Assembly (NCBI RefSeq): GCF_900142935.1
Contig: NZ_FSRS01000001.1
Span: 506,001 to 570,000, forward strand
Length of the DNA stretch: 64,000 nucleotides
From: Rhodovulum sp. ES.010
GTDB lineage: Bacteria; Pseudomonadota; Alphaproteobacteria; Rhodobacterales; Rhodobacteraceae
Direction of reading: 5' to 3'
Both the position numbers and the translations under genes were made by a program. Positions within the stretch are counted from its first letter, which is position 1; every line of letters begins with the position of its first letter. The notes under the pieces were generated by a model. It worked only from the letters and a program-made list of their open reading frames with translations. It did no database searches and had not been told where the DNA came from. Below, one piece after another: positions 8,415 to 18,299 of the stretch.

Positions 8415-9421
8415 TCCGCTACCTCCTCGCACGCCTGCTGACCTTCTTGCCCACCTTCATCGGGGTGACGCTGATCTCGTTCGCGTTCATCCGCGTGCTG
8501 CCGGGCGACCCGATCATCGTGATGGCCGGCGAACGCGGGCTGAGCGAGGAGCGCTACCAGGAGCTTTACGAACAGTTCGGCTTCGACGAGCCGCTGGTGG
8601 TGCAGTTCTGGAACTACCTCACCGGGGTGCTGCAGGGCGACCTGGGCGTGTCCTACGTCACCAAGCGCCCGGTCTGGGACGAGTTCTTCGCGCTGTTTCC
8701 GGCCACGCTGGAACTGTCGATCTGCGCCATGGTCTTTGCCATCGCCGTGGGGCTGCCCGCGGGCGTGATCGCCGCGGTCAACCGCGGCAAGCTGTTCGAC
8801 CGCGTGCTGATGTCCTCGGCGCTGGTGGGCTATTCGATGCCGATCTTCTGGTGGGCGCTGCTGCTCATCATCATCTTCTCGGGCAATCTCGGCTGGACTC
8901 CGGTCTCGGGGCGGATCGATCTGCTGTATTTCTTTGAGCCGGTCACGGGGTTCATGCTGATCGACACGCTGCTGTCGGGGCAGGATGGCGCGTTCGCCTC
9001 GGCCGCGCGCCACCTCGTCCTGCCCGCGATCGTCCTGGGGACGATCCCGCTTGCGGTGATCGCGCGCCAGACCCGTTCGGCGATGCTGGAAGTCCTGTCC
9101 GAGGACTACATCCGCACCGCGCGCGCCAAGGGGCTGTCGCCGCTCAGGGTCAACGGCATGCACGCGCTGCGCAACGCGATGATACCGGTCATCACCGTGA
9201 TCGGCCTGTCGGTCGGCACGCTGCTGGCCGGCGCGATCCTGACCGAGACGATCTTTTCCTGGCCGGGAATCGGCAAGTGGATGGTCGACTCGATCTTCCG
9301 CCGCGACTACCCGGTGGTGCAGGGCGGGCTTCTTCTGATCGCCTCGATGGTGATGGTCGTGAACCTGACGGTCGACATCCTCTACGGGCTCATCAATCCC
9401 AAGATCAGGGCGCGGAAATGA
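8411..9421 (+). CDS. Peptide-type ABC transporter permease, DppB-like
   Basis: A 336-residue inner-membrane permease of the DppB/OppB family. It has the long N-terminal helix and the family signature region ending IRVLPGDPIIVMAGERG, six predicted membrane segments, and an EAA loop (YIRTARAKGLSPLRVNGMHA) that contacts the ATPase. The C-terminal motif TETIFSWPGIGKWMVDSI is characteristic. Its start overlaps the stop of the M24 peptidase (ATGA), and its own stop overlaps the next permease start, so the genes are translationally coupled. It forms the membrane channel with the DppC-like partner. Confidence 0.94.
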   Translation: MIRYLLARLLTFLPTFIGVTLISFAFIRVLPGDPIIVMAGERGLSEERYQELYEQFGFDEPLVVQFWNYLTGVLQGDLGVSYVTKRPVWDEFFALFPATLELSICAMVFAIAVGLPAGVIAAVNRGKLFDRVLMSSALVGYSMPIFWWALLLIIIFSGNLGWTPVSGRIDLLYFFEPVTGFMLIDTLLSGQDGAFASAARHLVLPAIVLGTIPLAVIARQTRSAMLEVLSEDYIRTARAKGLSPLRVNGMHALRNAMIPVITVIGLSVGTLLAGAILTETIFSWPGIGKWMVDSIFRRDYPVVQGGLLLIASMVMVVNLTVDILYGLINPKIRARK

Positions 9422-10320
9422 CGGCAGACACCGACGCACAGGGAACGGCGCCGGCGCGGCAGGGCCAGCTGGCCGAGTTCTGGTACTATTTCCGCGAGAA
9501 CCGGGGCGCGGTGATCGGGCTCTACGTCTTCGTGGCCTTCGTCTTCGTGGCGCTCTTCGCGCCGCTGCTGGCCCCCTACGACCCCACCGAGCAGTTCCGC
9601 GATTACACCCTGCTGCCCCCGGCTTGGGCGGACGGCGGAACCTGGGCCTTTCCGCTGGGCACCGACCCGCTGGGGCGGGACATGCTCTCGCGGCTGATCC
9701 ACGGCGCGCGGTTCTCGTTCTTCGTCGGCATCGTGGTGGTGGTCGTCGCGGCCTCGGGCGGCATCCTGATCGGGCTGATCGCGGGCTTCGCGCCGAAATG
9801 GCTCGATACGCTGATCATGCGGCTGATGGACGTGATCCTGGCGTTTCCGTCGCTCCTGCTGGCGTTGGTGCTGGTGGCGATCCTGGGCCCCTCGCTGCTG
9901 AACGCGATGATCGCCATCGCGCTGGTGCTGCAGCCGCATTACGTGCGCCTCACGCGCGCCTCGGTGATGGCCGAGCGCACCCGCGATTACGTGGTCTCGG
10001 CCCGCGTGGCGGGGGCCAAGCTGCCCCGGCTGATGTTCGTGACCGTGCTGCCCAATTGCCTGGCACCGATCATCGTGCAGGCGGCGCTGTCGTTTTCCAC
10101 CGCGATCCTGGATGCCGCGGCGCTGGGCTTTCTCGGCATGGGGGCGCAGCCGCCCACGCCCGAATGGGGCACCATGCTGGCCGAGGCGCGCGAGTTCATC
10201 CTGCGCGCCTGGTGGGTCGTCACCTTCCCCGGCGTCGCGATCCTGGTGACGGTGCTGGCGATCAACCTGATGGGCGACGGGCTGCGCGACGGGCTCGACC
10301 CCAAGCTCAAGCGGAGCTGA
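9418..10320 (+). CDS. Peptide-type ABC transporter permease, DppC-like
   Basis: A 300-residue DppC/OppC-family permease. It begins with a cytoplasmic segment, then the OppC N-terminal helix ([17 protein letters not shown]), the conserved [20 protein letters not shown], and five further membrane helices. The EAA loop is near [20 protein letters not shown], and [19 protein letters not shown] is a strong family match. An in-frame upstream ATG at 9277 would place over 40 residues inside the previous gene, so 9418, overlapping the preceding stop by 4 nt, is the preferred start. It pairs with the DppB-like permease. Confidence 0.94.
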   Translation: MTADTDAQGTAPARQGQLAEFWYYFRENRGAVIGLYVFVAFVFVALFAPLLAPYDPTEQFRDYTLLPPAWADGGTWAFPLGTDPLGRDMLSRLIHGARFSFFVGIVVVVVAASGGILIGLIAGFAPKWLDTLIMRLMDVILAFPSLLLALVLVAILGPSLLNAMIAIALVLQPHYVRLTRASVMAERTRDYVVSARVAGAKLPRLMFVTVLPNCLAPIIVQAALSFSTAILDAAALGFLGMGAQPPTPEWGTMLAEAREFILRAWWVVTFPGVAILVTVLAINLMGDGLRDGLDPKLKRS

Positions 10321-10324
10321 GCGA

Positions 10325-11295
10325 ATGGCGCTGCTCACCATCCGGAACCTCTCGGTGGATTTCGCCACCGCGTCGGGCCAGTTCCGCGCGGTCGACGCGA
10401 TGGACATCACCGTCGAGGCGGGCGACATCCTGGCCATCGTGGGCGAGTCCGGCTCGGGCAAGTCGGTGTCGATGCTGGCGCTGATGGGCCTTCTGCCCTG
10501 GACCGCGACGGTCACCGCCGACGAGATGAGCTTCGACGGGCAGGACCTGCGCGATCTCGCGCCGCGCACCCGCCGCAAGATCGTCGGCAAGGACATCGCG
10601 ATGATCTTCCAGGAGCCGATGTCGTCCTTGAACCCGTGCTTCACCGTGGGCTTCCAGATCAAGGAGGGGCTGAAGAAGCATCTCGGCCTTGACGCCAAGG
10701 CGCGCCATGCCCGCGCGCTGGAACTGATGGAGATGGTGGGCATCCCCGATCCGGCGCGGCGGCTGAACGCCTTTCCGCACCAGCTGTCGGGCGGCATGAG
10801 CCAGCGGGTGATGATCGCGATGGCGATCGCCTGCCGCCCGCGCCTGCTGATCGCGGACGAACCGACCACCGCGCTCGACGTGACGATCCAGGCGCAGATC
10901 CTGGACCTCTTGACCGCGTTGCAGGCCGAAACCGGCATGGCGCTGATCCTGATCACCCACGACATGGGCGTGGTGGCCGAGACCGCGCGGCGCGTCAGCG
11001 TCCAGTATGCCGGCCAGAAGGTCGAGGAACAGCCGGTGGAGCCGCTTTTCGCGACCCCGCACCACCCCTATACCGCGGCGCTGCTCGCCGCGCTGCCCGA
11101 ACGCGCCACGACGCGTATCCTGCCGACGATCCCGGGCGTGGTGCCCGGCCAGTTCGACCGGCCGAGGGGCTGCCTTTTCGCGCCGCGCTGCCAGTATGCC
11201 GACGAGACATGCCGGCAGGTGCCGCCCGTCGTCCAGCCGCCGGGGCTTGGCTGGGCACGCTGTCACTATCCGCTGCCACACGGGGAGGGCCGGGG

Positions 11296-11299
<4 letters not shown>
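10325..11299 (+). CDS. Peptide-type ABC transporter ATPase, DppD-like
   Basis: A 324-residue ABC ATPase. The Walker A motif GESGSGKS is near residue 40, the signature [14 protein letters not shown] near 155 and the Walker B region [12 protein letters not shown] near 175; the switch His is in ITHDMG. The C-terminal oligopeptide-transporter domain carries the [11 protein letters not shown] motif with two of the cysteines that bind an iron-sulphur cluster in DppD relatives. The start lies 4 nt after the permease stop, and the stop overlaps the next ATPase start (ATGA). It energises the importer as a heterodimer with the DppF-like protein. Confidence 0.94.
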
Positions 11300-12255
<956 letters not shown>

Positions 12256-12261
12256 CGCCGG

Positions 12262-12279
12262 CCCGCGCCGCCGCGCGGG
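12262..12279. terminator. Weak hairpin between convergent genes
   Basis: CCCGCGC at 12262-12268 pairs with GCGCGGG at 12273-12279 over a 4-nt loop, in the 28-bp gap between the end of the DppF-like gene and the end of the convergent D-lactate dehydrogenase gene. There is no U tract on either strand, so it may only be a GC-rich structure or a Rho-assisted end. Confidence 0.4.
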
Positions 12280-12283
12280 GCTC

Positions 12284-13651
12284 TCACTCCGCGTCGGGCA
12301 GCAGCTTGCCGGGGTTCAGGATGCCCTTGGGGTCGTAGGCCGCCTTCAGCCGCCGCATCCAGTCGAGCGCGTTCCCGTGTTCGGCGCGCATGTATTTGCG
12401 TTTTCCCAGGCCGATCCCGTGTTCGCCCGTCACCGTGCCGCCGAGGCGCAGCGCGGTCTCCGCCAGCCGCCGCGAGAATTCCGCGACGCGTTCCATCTCG
12501 TCGGCGTCTTCGGGGTTCAGCCGCACCCCGCAATGGAAGTTCCCGTCGCCGACATGGCCGACGATGGCGCTGGTCAGGCCCAGATCGCGTGCACCGGCCT
12601 GCGCGTCGGCCACCGCCTCTGCCAGCGCCGAGATCGGCACGCAGACATCGGTGGCGAGCGTCCGCTTGCCGGGCTCCAGCGCGCCGGTCGCGTGGTGGGC
12701 GTTGTGGCGCATCCGCCAGAGGGCGCTGCGCGCCTCGGTCGTCGTCGCGTCCTGCCAGCCTGACACGCCGTGATCCTCGGCGATCTCGCGGAACAGCGCC
12801 GCCTGGTCGGCGACCGCGCCGGGCGCGCCGTGGAACTCCAGGAAGAGATGCGGCATTTCGGGCATCTCGGCGCCGGCGTGGAGGTTGAAGCCCCGCACCA
12901 TCATCTCGTCGACGAGCTCGATCCGCGCCATGGGGATCGCCGCCGGCATGACCTCGATCACGCAGGCCACCGCCTCGGCGACGCTCGGGAACCGGCAGGT
13001 CGCGGCCGCGACCGCCTCGGGCAGGGGGTGCAGGCGCAGCGTGAGTTCGGTGATGATGCCGAGCGTGCCCTCCGAGCCCACCAGCAGATGCGTGAGATCG
13101 TAGCCCGAGGCCGATTTCCGCGCCCGGCTGCCGGTCCGGATCACGCTGCCGTCCGCCATCACCGCCTCAAGCGCCATGACGTTGTCGCGCATCGTGCCGT
13201 AGCGCACGGTGGTCGTGCCGGAGGCCCGCGTGGCCGCCATGCCGCCGAGCGAGGCATCGGCGCCCGGATCGACCGGAAAGAACAGCCCCGAGTCGCGCAG
13301 CGCGTCGTTCAGCCCGGTGCGCGTCAGGCCGGGCTGCACCACCGCGTCCATGTCGCCGCCATGGACCGCCAGCACCCGGTTCATGCGCGACATGTCCAGG
13401 CTGATCCCGCCCGCGACGGGCAGGTGCTGGCCTTCGAGCGAGGTACCGGTGCCGAAGACGGTGACCGGCGTACCATCGGCGGCACAGGCCCGGACGATGG
13501 CCGCCACCTCCTCGGTCGATTCCGGGAAGGCGACGGCGTCGGGCAGGGCCGGCGGGAAATGCGACTCGTTCCGGCCGTGCTGGTCGCGCACGGAGGCGCC
13601 CGTCGACAGGCGCGGGCCGAGCAGGTCGGCGAGGTCGGAAAGGGCGCTCAT
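12284..13651 (-). CDS. FAD-linked D-lactate/2-hydroxyacid dehydrogenase
   Basis: A 455-residue flavoprotein of the VAO family (GlcD / D-lactate dehydrogenase, cytochrome type). The N-terminal FAD-binding domain (about 37-175) includes FGTGTSLEGQHLPV and VDPGADASLGGMAATRASGT; the C-terminal cap domain holds GDGNFHCG and the C-terminal GEHGIGLGKRKYM active-site histidine region. It should oxidise D-lactate or a related D-2-hydroxyacid to the keto acid, passing electrons to cytochrome c or quinone. The start at 13651 follows AGGAGG by 5 nt; the longer frame from 13723 lacks a ribosome site. It is convergent with the peptide transporter operon. Substrate within the family is not certain. Confidence 0.9.
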   Translation of the reverse strand: MSALSDLADLLGPRLSTGASVRDQHGRNESHFPPALPDAVAFPESTEEVAAIVRACAADGTPVTVFGTGTSLEGQHLPVAGGISLDMSRMNRVLAVHGGDMDAVVQPGLTRTGLNDALRDSGLFFPVDPGADASLGGMAATRASGTTTVRYGTMRDNVMALEAVMADGSVIRTGSRARKSASGYDLTHLLVGSEGTLGIITELTLRLHPLPEAVAAATCRFPSVAEAVACVIEVMPAAIPMARIELVDEMMVRGFNLHAGAEMPEMPHLFLEFHGAPGAVADQAALFREIAEDHGVSGWQDATTTEARSALWRMRHNAHHATGALEPGKRTLATDVCVPISALAEAVADAQAGARDLGLTSAIVGHVGDGNFHCGVRLNPEDADEMERVAEFSRRLAETALRLGGTVTGEHGIGLGKRKYMRAEHGNALDWMRRLKAAYDPKGILNPGKLLPDAE

Positions 13652-13715
13652 GGGGACCTCCTGTCTGGGTGACGCGCCCCGGTGAACCGCGACCGGGCGG
13701 CGAATGCAAGGGGCC

Positions 13716-15308
13716 TCAGCCATAGGTGGCCAAGAGCGCCTTCAGGTCGTCCAGCGTGTTCGCCTCGGCCGGCGGCTTGTCGCGGCGCCAGCGTGCCATG
13801 CGCGGGAAGCGCAGCGCCACGCCCGACTTGTGGCGGGTGCTTTCCTGGATGCCCTCGAAGGCGATCTCGAAGACCTGCTCGGGCCGGACCTGGCGCACCG
13901 GCCCGAAACGCTGGAGCGTGTTGCGCCGGACCCAGGCGGTGATCGAACGGAACTCGGCGTCGGTGAGCCCCGAATAGGCCTTGGTGAAGGGCACGAGGTC
14001 GGCGCCGTCCCACACCGCGAAGGTGAAATCGGTGTAGAGCGTGGCGCGGCGGCCGTGGCCGGCCTGGGCATAGATCATCACCGCGTCGACGGTCAGCGGG
14101 TCGAGCTTCCATTTCCACCAGTCGCCCTTCTTGCGCCCCGCCAGATAGGGCGCGTCGCGGCGTTTCAGCATCACCCCCTCGGCGCCCTCGGCCCGCGCGC
14201 CTTCGCGGATAGACGCCAGCGCCGGCCAATCGTCGAAGGGCAGGAGCGGCGACAGGCGCAGGGGGCTGTCCTCCGGGAGCCCGGCGAAGAGGTCCTCCAG
14301 CCGCGCGCGGCGCTCGGCAAGCGGCGTTTGCCGGATGTCGCGGCCCTGGTGTTCGAGAAGGTCGTAGGCCTTGAGCACCACCGGCGCCTCGGCCAGCAGT
14401 TTCTTCGGCACGGTCTTGCGGGTGATCCGTTTCTGGAGCGCGGCGAAGGGCAGGGGGCGCCCGTCCATCCACGCGAGAATCTCGCCGTCGATCACCGTGC
14501 CCTCGGGCAGGAAGTCGCGGGCGGCCACGAGTTCGGGGAAGCGGTCGGTCATCAGTTCCTCGCCGCGGGACCAGACGAAATGTTCGGCCCCCCGGACGAT
14601 CAGCTGGCCGCGGATGCCGTCCCACTTGTATTCGGCAAGCCAGTCGGCCGCGTCGCCCAGCCCCTCGGCGCCCTCCTCGACCTGGTAGGCCAGGTAGAAC
14701 GGGTAGGGCCGCGAAAGCTGCGCGGCGGGGTCGGGGGCCTCGATGAGCCCCGCCCAACTGGTCGTCGCGGGCGTCCAGTCGCCCATCAGCCGGTGCGCAA
14801 GCTCCGCCTCCTCGATGCCGGTGGCCTGCGCCAGCGCGCGCGTCATGAGCTTTTGGCTGACGCCGACGCGGAAGCCGCCGGTGATCAGCTTGTTGAACAG
14901 GAACCGCTCGGTGCCGTCGAGCGCGTCCCAGGCGGCGAGGATGCGGGCCTTGCGCTCGGGCTCGGGCAGATCGGCAAGCGCGACGATCTCGGCCATCCAG
15001 TCCGAGAGGCTGGCGGTGCTGTCGCCGGTGGCGGGGGGCAGCACCAGCGCGATGGTCTCGGCCAGGTCGCCCACCACGGGGTAGCATTCCTCGAAGAGCC
15101 ATAGCGGCAGCCCGGCGCGTTCCGCCGCCCATTCGCGAAGCCGCGTCGTGTTGACCGCCCGGCGCGGGCGGCGCCCCGACAGAAGCGCCACGGTCCAGAG
15201 GCGGTCGTCCTCGGGGGCTTGCGTGAAATAGTCGGCCAGCGCCGCGACCTTGGGGGTGATCCTTGTGGTGCGGTCGAGCGCGGTGAAGAGGGCGGCGAAG
15301 CGCTTCAT
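13716..15308 (-). CDS. ATP-dependent DNA ligase
   Basis: A 530-residue ATP-dependent DNA ligase. The N-terminal DNA-binding domain spans about residues 1-200. The nucleotidyltransferase domain carries motif I as YKWDGIRGQ near residue 225, with the adenylated lysine, then motif III-like EILAWMDGRPLPF, motif IV EGVMLKR and motif V WWKWK. An OB-fold domain ends the protein. Bacteria use such enzymes in repair besides the NAD-dependent LigA. Its start overlaps the stop of the upstream MBL-fold exonuclease by 4 nt, the classical ligase-associated exonuclease pair. The usual further partners, the Lhr-type helicase and the PdeM-like phosphoesterase, are not adjacent here. Confidence 0.93.
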   Translation of the reverse strand: MKRFAALFTALDRTTRITPKVAALADYFTQAPEDDRLWTVALLSGRRPRRAVNTTRLREWAAERAGLPLWLFEECYPVVGDLAETIALVLPPATGDSTASLSDWMAEIVALADLPEPERKARILAAWDALDGTERFLFNKLITGGFRVGVSQKLMTRALAQATGIEEAELAHRLMGDWTPATTSWAGLIEAPDPAAQLSRPYPFYLAYQVEEGAEGLGDAADWLAEYKWDGIRGQLIVRGAEHFVWSRGEELMTDRFPELVAARDFLPEGTVIDGEILAWMDGRPLPFAALQKRITRKTVPKKLLAEAPVVLKAYDLLEHQGRDIRQTPLAERRARLEDLFAGLPEDSPLRLSPLLPFDDWPALASIREGARAEGAEGVMLKRRDAPYLAGRKKGDWWKWKLDPLTVDAVMIYAQAGHGRRATLYTDFTFAVWDGADLVPFTKAYSGLTDAEFRSITAWVRRNTLQRFGPVRQVRPEQVFEIAFEGIQESTRHKSGVALRFPRMARWRRDKPPAEANTLDDLKALLATYG

Positions 15309-16315
15309 TCCTCCTCCCCGTCCGCGCGGTCGAGGCTTTCGCCCTCGAAGGCGGTCTGGACGATCTCGGCGTCGTAGCCTTGCTCGGCCAGCCAGCGGCG
15401 GAAGACGCTGGTATAGCCGTGGGTCACGAAGACGCGGCTTGCGCCTGTCTCCCGGATCGCGTCGTTCAGCCCGGCCCAGTCGGCGTGGTCGGACAGGACG
15501 AAACCGCGGTCGGCGGCCCGCCTGCGGCGCACGCCCCGGAGCGCCATCCAGCCCGAGGCGAAGCCGGTGGCCGCCTTGCCGAATCGCCGGGCCCAGGGCC
15601 CGCCCAGCGCCGAGGGCGGCGCGAGGACCAGCGCGCCGGCATGGGCCTTGAGATCGGTGTCGGGCGTGACCTGCACGGTGTCGGGCAGCGCTATCCCCTG
15701 GGCGCGCATCACCGCGCAGGTCGCCTCGACCGCGCCATGGGTCAGGATCGGCCCGATGCCCGCGTCCACGCCCGCGAGCAGGCGCTGCGCCTTGCCCAGC
15801 GCGTAGGCGCCGAGCAGCGTGAACCGGCCCTCGGCCGCGGTCTGCGCCCACCAGGCGTCGATCTCGGCGAACACCTCCGCCTGCGGGCGCCACTTGAACA
15901 CCGGCAGCCCGAAGGTGCATTCGCTGATGAAGGCATGCGCGGCGACAGGCTCGAACGGCTCGGAGAGCCCGTCATCCTCCAGCTTGTAATCGCCCGAGAC
16001 CACCCAGACCTCGCCGCCCACCTCGACCCGGATCTGGGCCGAGCCGGGCACATGGCCGGCCGGGTGGAACGACACGGTGGCGTCGCCGATCCGGCGCGTC
16101 TCGCCATAGCGGACGGTGTCGAGGCGAATGTCGCCCAGGCGGTGGCGGATCACCGGGGCGGCGGTGTCGGTCGCGAGGTAACGGCCGTGGCCCGGCCGCG
16201 CGTGATCGGCATGGCCATGGGTGACGAGCGCACGGTCGACCGGCGCCCAGGGGTCGATGAAGACATCGGCCGCGGGGCAGTAGATGCCGCGCTCGGTGAA
16301 GGTCAGGACGGCCAT
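15305..16315 (-). CDS. Ligase-associated MBL-fold DNA exonuclease
   Basis: A 336-residue metallo-beta-lactamase-fold nuclease. The metal motif THGHADHARPGH lies near residue 32, with further ligands expected in HPAGHVPGSAQ, SGDYK and SDHADW. It belongs to the ligase-associated DNA exonuclease family, which resembles the beta-CASP SNM1/Artemis nucleases and is encoded with ATP-dependent ligases. It presumably trims DNA ends or interstrand crosslinks before sealing. The start at 16315 (MAVLTFTERGIYCP) is preferred to an ATG 12 codons upstream because family members begin here. It is translationally coupled to the ligase. Confidence 0.9.
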   Translation of the reverse strand: MAVLTFTERGIYCPAADVFIDPWAPVDRALVTHGHADHARPGHGRYLATDTAAPVIRHRLGDIRLDTVRYGETRRIGDATVSFHPAGHVPGSAQIRVEVGGEVWVVSGDYKLEDDGLSEPFEPVAAHAFISECTFGLPVFKWRPQAEVFAEIDAWWAQTAAEGRFTLLGAYALGKAQRLLAGVDAGIGPILTHGAVEATCAVMRAQGIALPDTVQVTPDTDLKAHAGALVLAPPSALGGPWARRFGKAATGFASGWMALRGVRRRRAADRGFVLSDHADWAGLNDAIRETGASRVFVTHGYTSVFRRWLAEQGYDAEIVQTAFEGESLDRADGEEE

Positions 16316-16363
16316 GCTGGGCAGTATAGGGCCGGGCGCGGCCGGGGCCACGGCGCCCGCATG

Positions 16364-17356
16364 TCAGACGGAGACGGCGGAGGCCGGCCCGGTTCCCGGT
16401 CCGCCGAGCGGGGCACGCGGCGCGGCGTGGCGGAGAAAATGCTCGGCCACCTCGTCGAAGACGCGGTCGCGGACCGACGCCCCTTCCATCATCACCTCGT
16501 GGCGCGCGCCCTCGATCTCGCGAAGGGTGCCGGACGGCCAAACGCCCTTGACCGTGCGGATCGCGTTCGGGCAGACGATCCGCTCGTCGCTGCCGAGATA
16601 GGTCAGCGCGGGCAGGGGCGGCGGCGGCATGCGGACCAGCGCGCGGGTCTCGCGCAGCGCCTCGTGCAGCCAGCTGAGGCTCGGGCCGCCCAGCGCCATC
16701 TCGGGCCGCGCGGCGATTTGCCGGCGCATGTAGCCGTACATCTCGGCGTCGCCGGTCAGTTCGTTGTCGTCGAAGTCGCTGGCCTCGACATAGGCCGCGG
16801 CGCCGCGGCCCGGCGTGACCCGGCTGCCCAGGCCCAGGGGGCGGCTCGCGGCGCTGATCATCCAGGCCGCCGGCCGCATCAGGGGTGGCATCCGGATGCC
16901 CCACATCGGCGCGGTAAAGACGACCGAGGCCACATCCAGCCCACCGTGCAGGGCGCGCAGCCCGATGCAGCCGCCCATCGAATGCGCCAGCAGGTGGAAG
17001 GGGCGGGGCAGGCCCAGCGCGCCGGCGGCGCGCGCCATCGCCTCCACGTCGCGCTGATAGGCCGCGAACCGGTCGACATGGCCGAGCACGGGGTCGTCAT
17101 GCAGGCGGTCGGCCAGCCCCTGTCCGCGCCAGTCGATCGCCACCGTGGCGAAGCCGCGCGCGGCCAGGTCGGCGGCCGCGCGGCCGTATTTCTCGACATA
17201 CTCGGTGCGGCCGGGAAACAGGAGCACCGTCGCCCGCGCGCCCGTGGCCCCCCAGACGGCGAGGCGCAGCCGTATGCCATCCGCGGCCATGATCCAGAAC
17301 GCCCCGGCGTCTCCGGGGCCCTCGGCGATGTCGTTGTAAAGCGGTGCCTCCTCCAT
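16364..17356 (-). CDS. Alpha/beta hydrolase, lysophospholipase / monoacylglycerol lipase type
   Basis: A 330-residue serine hydrolase of the Hydrolase_4 (PldB-like) family. The nucleophile motif is AHSMGG near residue 115, the acid is expected near YLGSDERIV and the histidine in EGARHEVMMEG. The oxyanion region FPGRTEYVEKYG is diagnostic of this group. No signal peptide is seen, so it should act in the cytoplasm on lysophospholipids or monoglycerides. The start at 17356 follows AAAGGAT; an ATG 12 codons upstream lacks such a site and would overlap the SCP2 gene end. It lies 48 nt before the exonuclease gene and 16 nt after the SCP2 gene, so a lipid-related mini-operon is plausible. Confidence 0.88.
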   Translation of the reverse strand: MEEAPLYNDIAEGPGDAGAFWIMAADGIRLRLAVWGATGARATVLLFPGRTEYVEKYGRAAADLAARGFATVAIDWRGQGLADRLHDDPVLGHVDRFAAYQRDVEAMARAAGALGLPRPFHLLAHSMGGCIGLRALHGGLDVASVVFTAPMWGIRMPPLMRPAAWMISAASRPLGLGSRVTPGRGAAAYVEASDFDDNELTGDAEMYGYMRRQIAARPEMALGGPSLSWLHEALRETRALVRMPPPPLPALTYLGSDERIVCPNAIRTVKGVWPSGTLREIEGARHEVMMEGASVRDRVFDEVAEHFLRHAAPRAPLGGPGTGPASAVSV

Positions 17357-17372
17357 CGATCCTTTACTTGGG

Positions 17373-17660
17373 TCAGGAGAACATCTGGGCAAGTTGCATC
17401 GCCTTGCCCATGTCGCCCTCGATCTTGAGCTTTCCGGTCATGAAGGCGGCCGTCGGGTTCACCTCGCCATCCATCATGCCCCGGAACGTTTCGAGCGAGG
17501 CGAACAGCGTGACATCCGCCTCTTCGTCGCCGGGGCGGGCGCCCTCGCCGTCGATGATCACCGAGCCCTCGTCCTCGATCACGAACTTGACGACGCCGTC
17601 GACCGCGTTGTTCATCCGCTCGTTCAGGGTCTCGACGGCCTTGTCGATCATCTCGCTCAT
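17373..17660 (-). CDS. SCP2 sterol-carrier-domain protein
   Basis: A 95-residue single-domain SCP2 protein. The typical strand-rich core VVKFVIEDEGSVIIDGEG is followed by DVTLFASLETFRGMMDGEVN and the terminal TGKLKIEGDMGKAMQLA motif. Such proteins bind hydrophobic lipids or acyl-CoA in a small cavity; bacterial free-standing forms have poorly defined roles. GGAGG lies 7 nt before the start. It is followed by a lysophospholipase-like gene, consistent with lipid handling, and is divergent from the TPR protein over a 69-bp gap that must hold both promoters. Confidence 0.9.
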   Translation of the reverse strand: MSEMIDKAVETLNERMNNAVDGVVKFVIEDEGSVIIDGEGARPGDEEADVTLFASLETFRGMMDGEVNPTAAFMTGKLKIEGDMGKAMQLAQMFS

Positions 17661-17729
17661 CTCGGTCCTCCGATTGTGATTGCGCGGGCTGTCGCATTTT
17701 CCGCGCGTTGCGCTAATCTCAAATGTGTT

Positions 17730-18278
17730 ATGGGCATCTCGCGTCACATTCTCAATGCTGTCGTCACGGCATTCCTGGCCGCCGCGCCCGCCCTGGCGGA
17801 CGGATCGCGGGCCGAGGCTCTGCTGGACGAGTTGCAGCAGCCCGACCTGCCGAACTGGAAGAATGTCGAGGACTCGATCTGGGAGGAATGGTCCAGATCG
17901 GGCTCGGCCGCGATGGACCTGCTGCTGCGGCGCGGTCGCGAGGCGGTGGAAGAGGGCGCGTTCGAAACCGCCATCGAGCATCTGACGGCGCTCACCGATC
18001 ATGCGCCGGATTTCGCCGAGGGGTACAACGCCCGCGCGCTGGCCTATTTCAAGACCGGCCGGTTCGGCCCGGCCGTGGCGGATCTCGCCCGCACGCTGCA
18101 GCTTAACCCCCGGCATTTCGGGGCGTTGATGGGGCTTGGCGCCATCCTGGAGGAAACCGGGCGGTATGACGCCGCGTTGGAGGCGTATCAGCGTGCCCAT
18201 GCTATACATCCGCACGATCCTGACCTAGAAGAGGCCGTGACACGGCTGGAACTCATGACCTCCGGCCGCTCGCTCTGA
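17730..18278 (+). CDS. Exported TPR-repeat protein
   Basis: A 182-residue protein with an N-terminal Sec signal peptide (NAVVTAFLAAAPALADG, cleavage probably after ALA near residue 24) followed by three TPR-like helical hairpins from about residue 68 to 170, including FAEGYNARALAYFKTGRFG and AALEAYQRAHAIHPHDPDL. TPR arrays mediate protein-protein contacts; the partner is not evident. It is divergent from the SCP2 gene and ends 21 nt before the helicase gene, with which it may be cotranscribed. The start is the ATG at 17730; a GTG or longer form would lose the export signal. Confidence 0.85.
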   Translation: MGISRHILNAVVTAFLAAAPALADGSRAEALLDELQQPDLPNWKNVEDSIWEEWSRSGSAAMDLLLRRGREAVEEGAFETAIEHLTALTDHAPDFAEGYNARALAYFKTGRFGPAVADLARTLQLNPRHFGALMGLGAILEETGRYDAALEAYQRAHAIHPHDPDLEEAVTRLELMTSGRSL

Positions 18279-18299
18279 GATCGGGCGAAAGGGCAGGGA

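Noticed and set aside
15380..17428. A 682-residue plus-strand frame opposite the MBL exonuclease and hydrolase
   Set aside because: It is antisense to genes with metal and serine-hydrolase motifs; composition is typical of a shadow frame.
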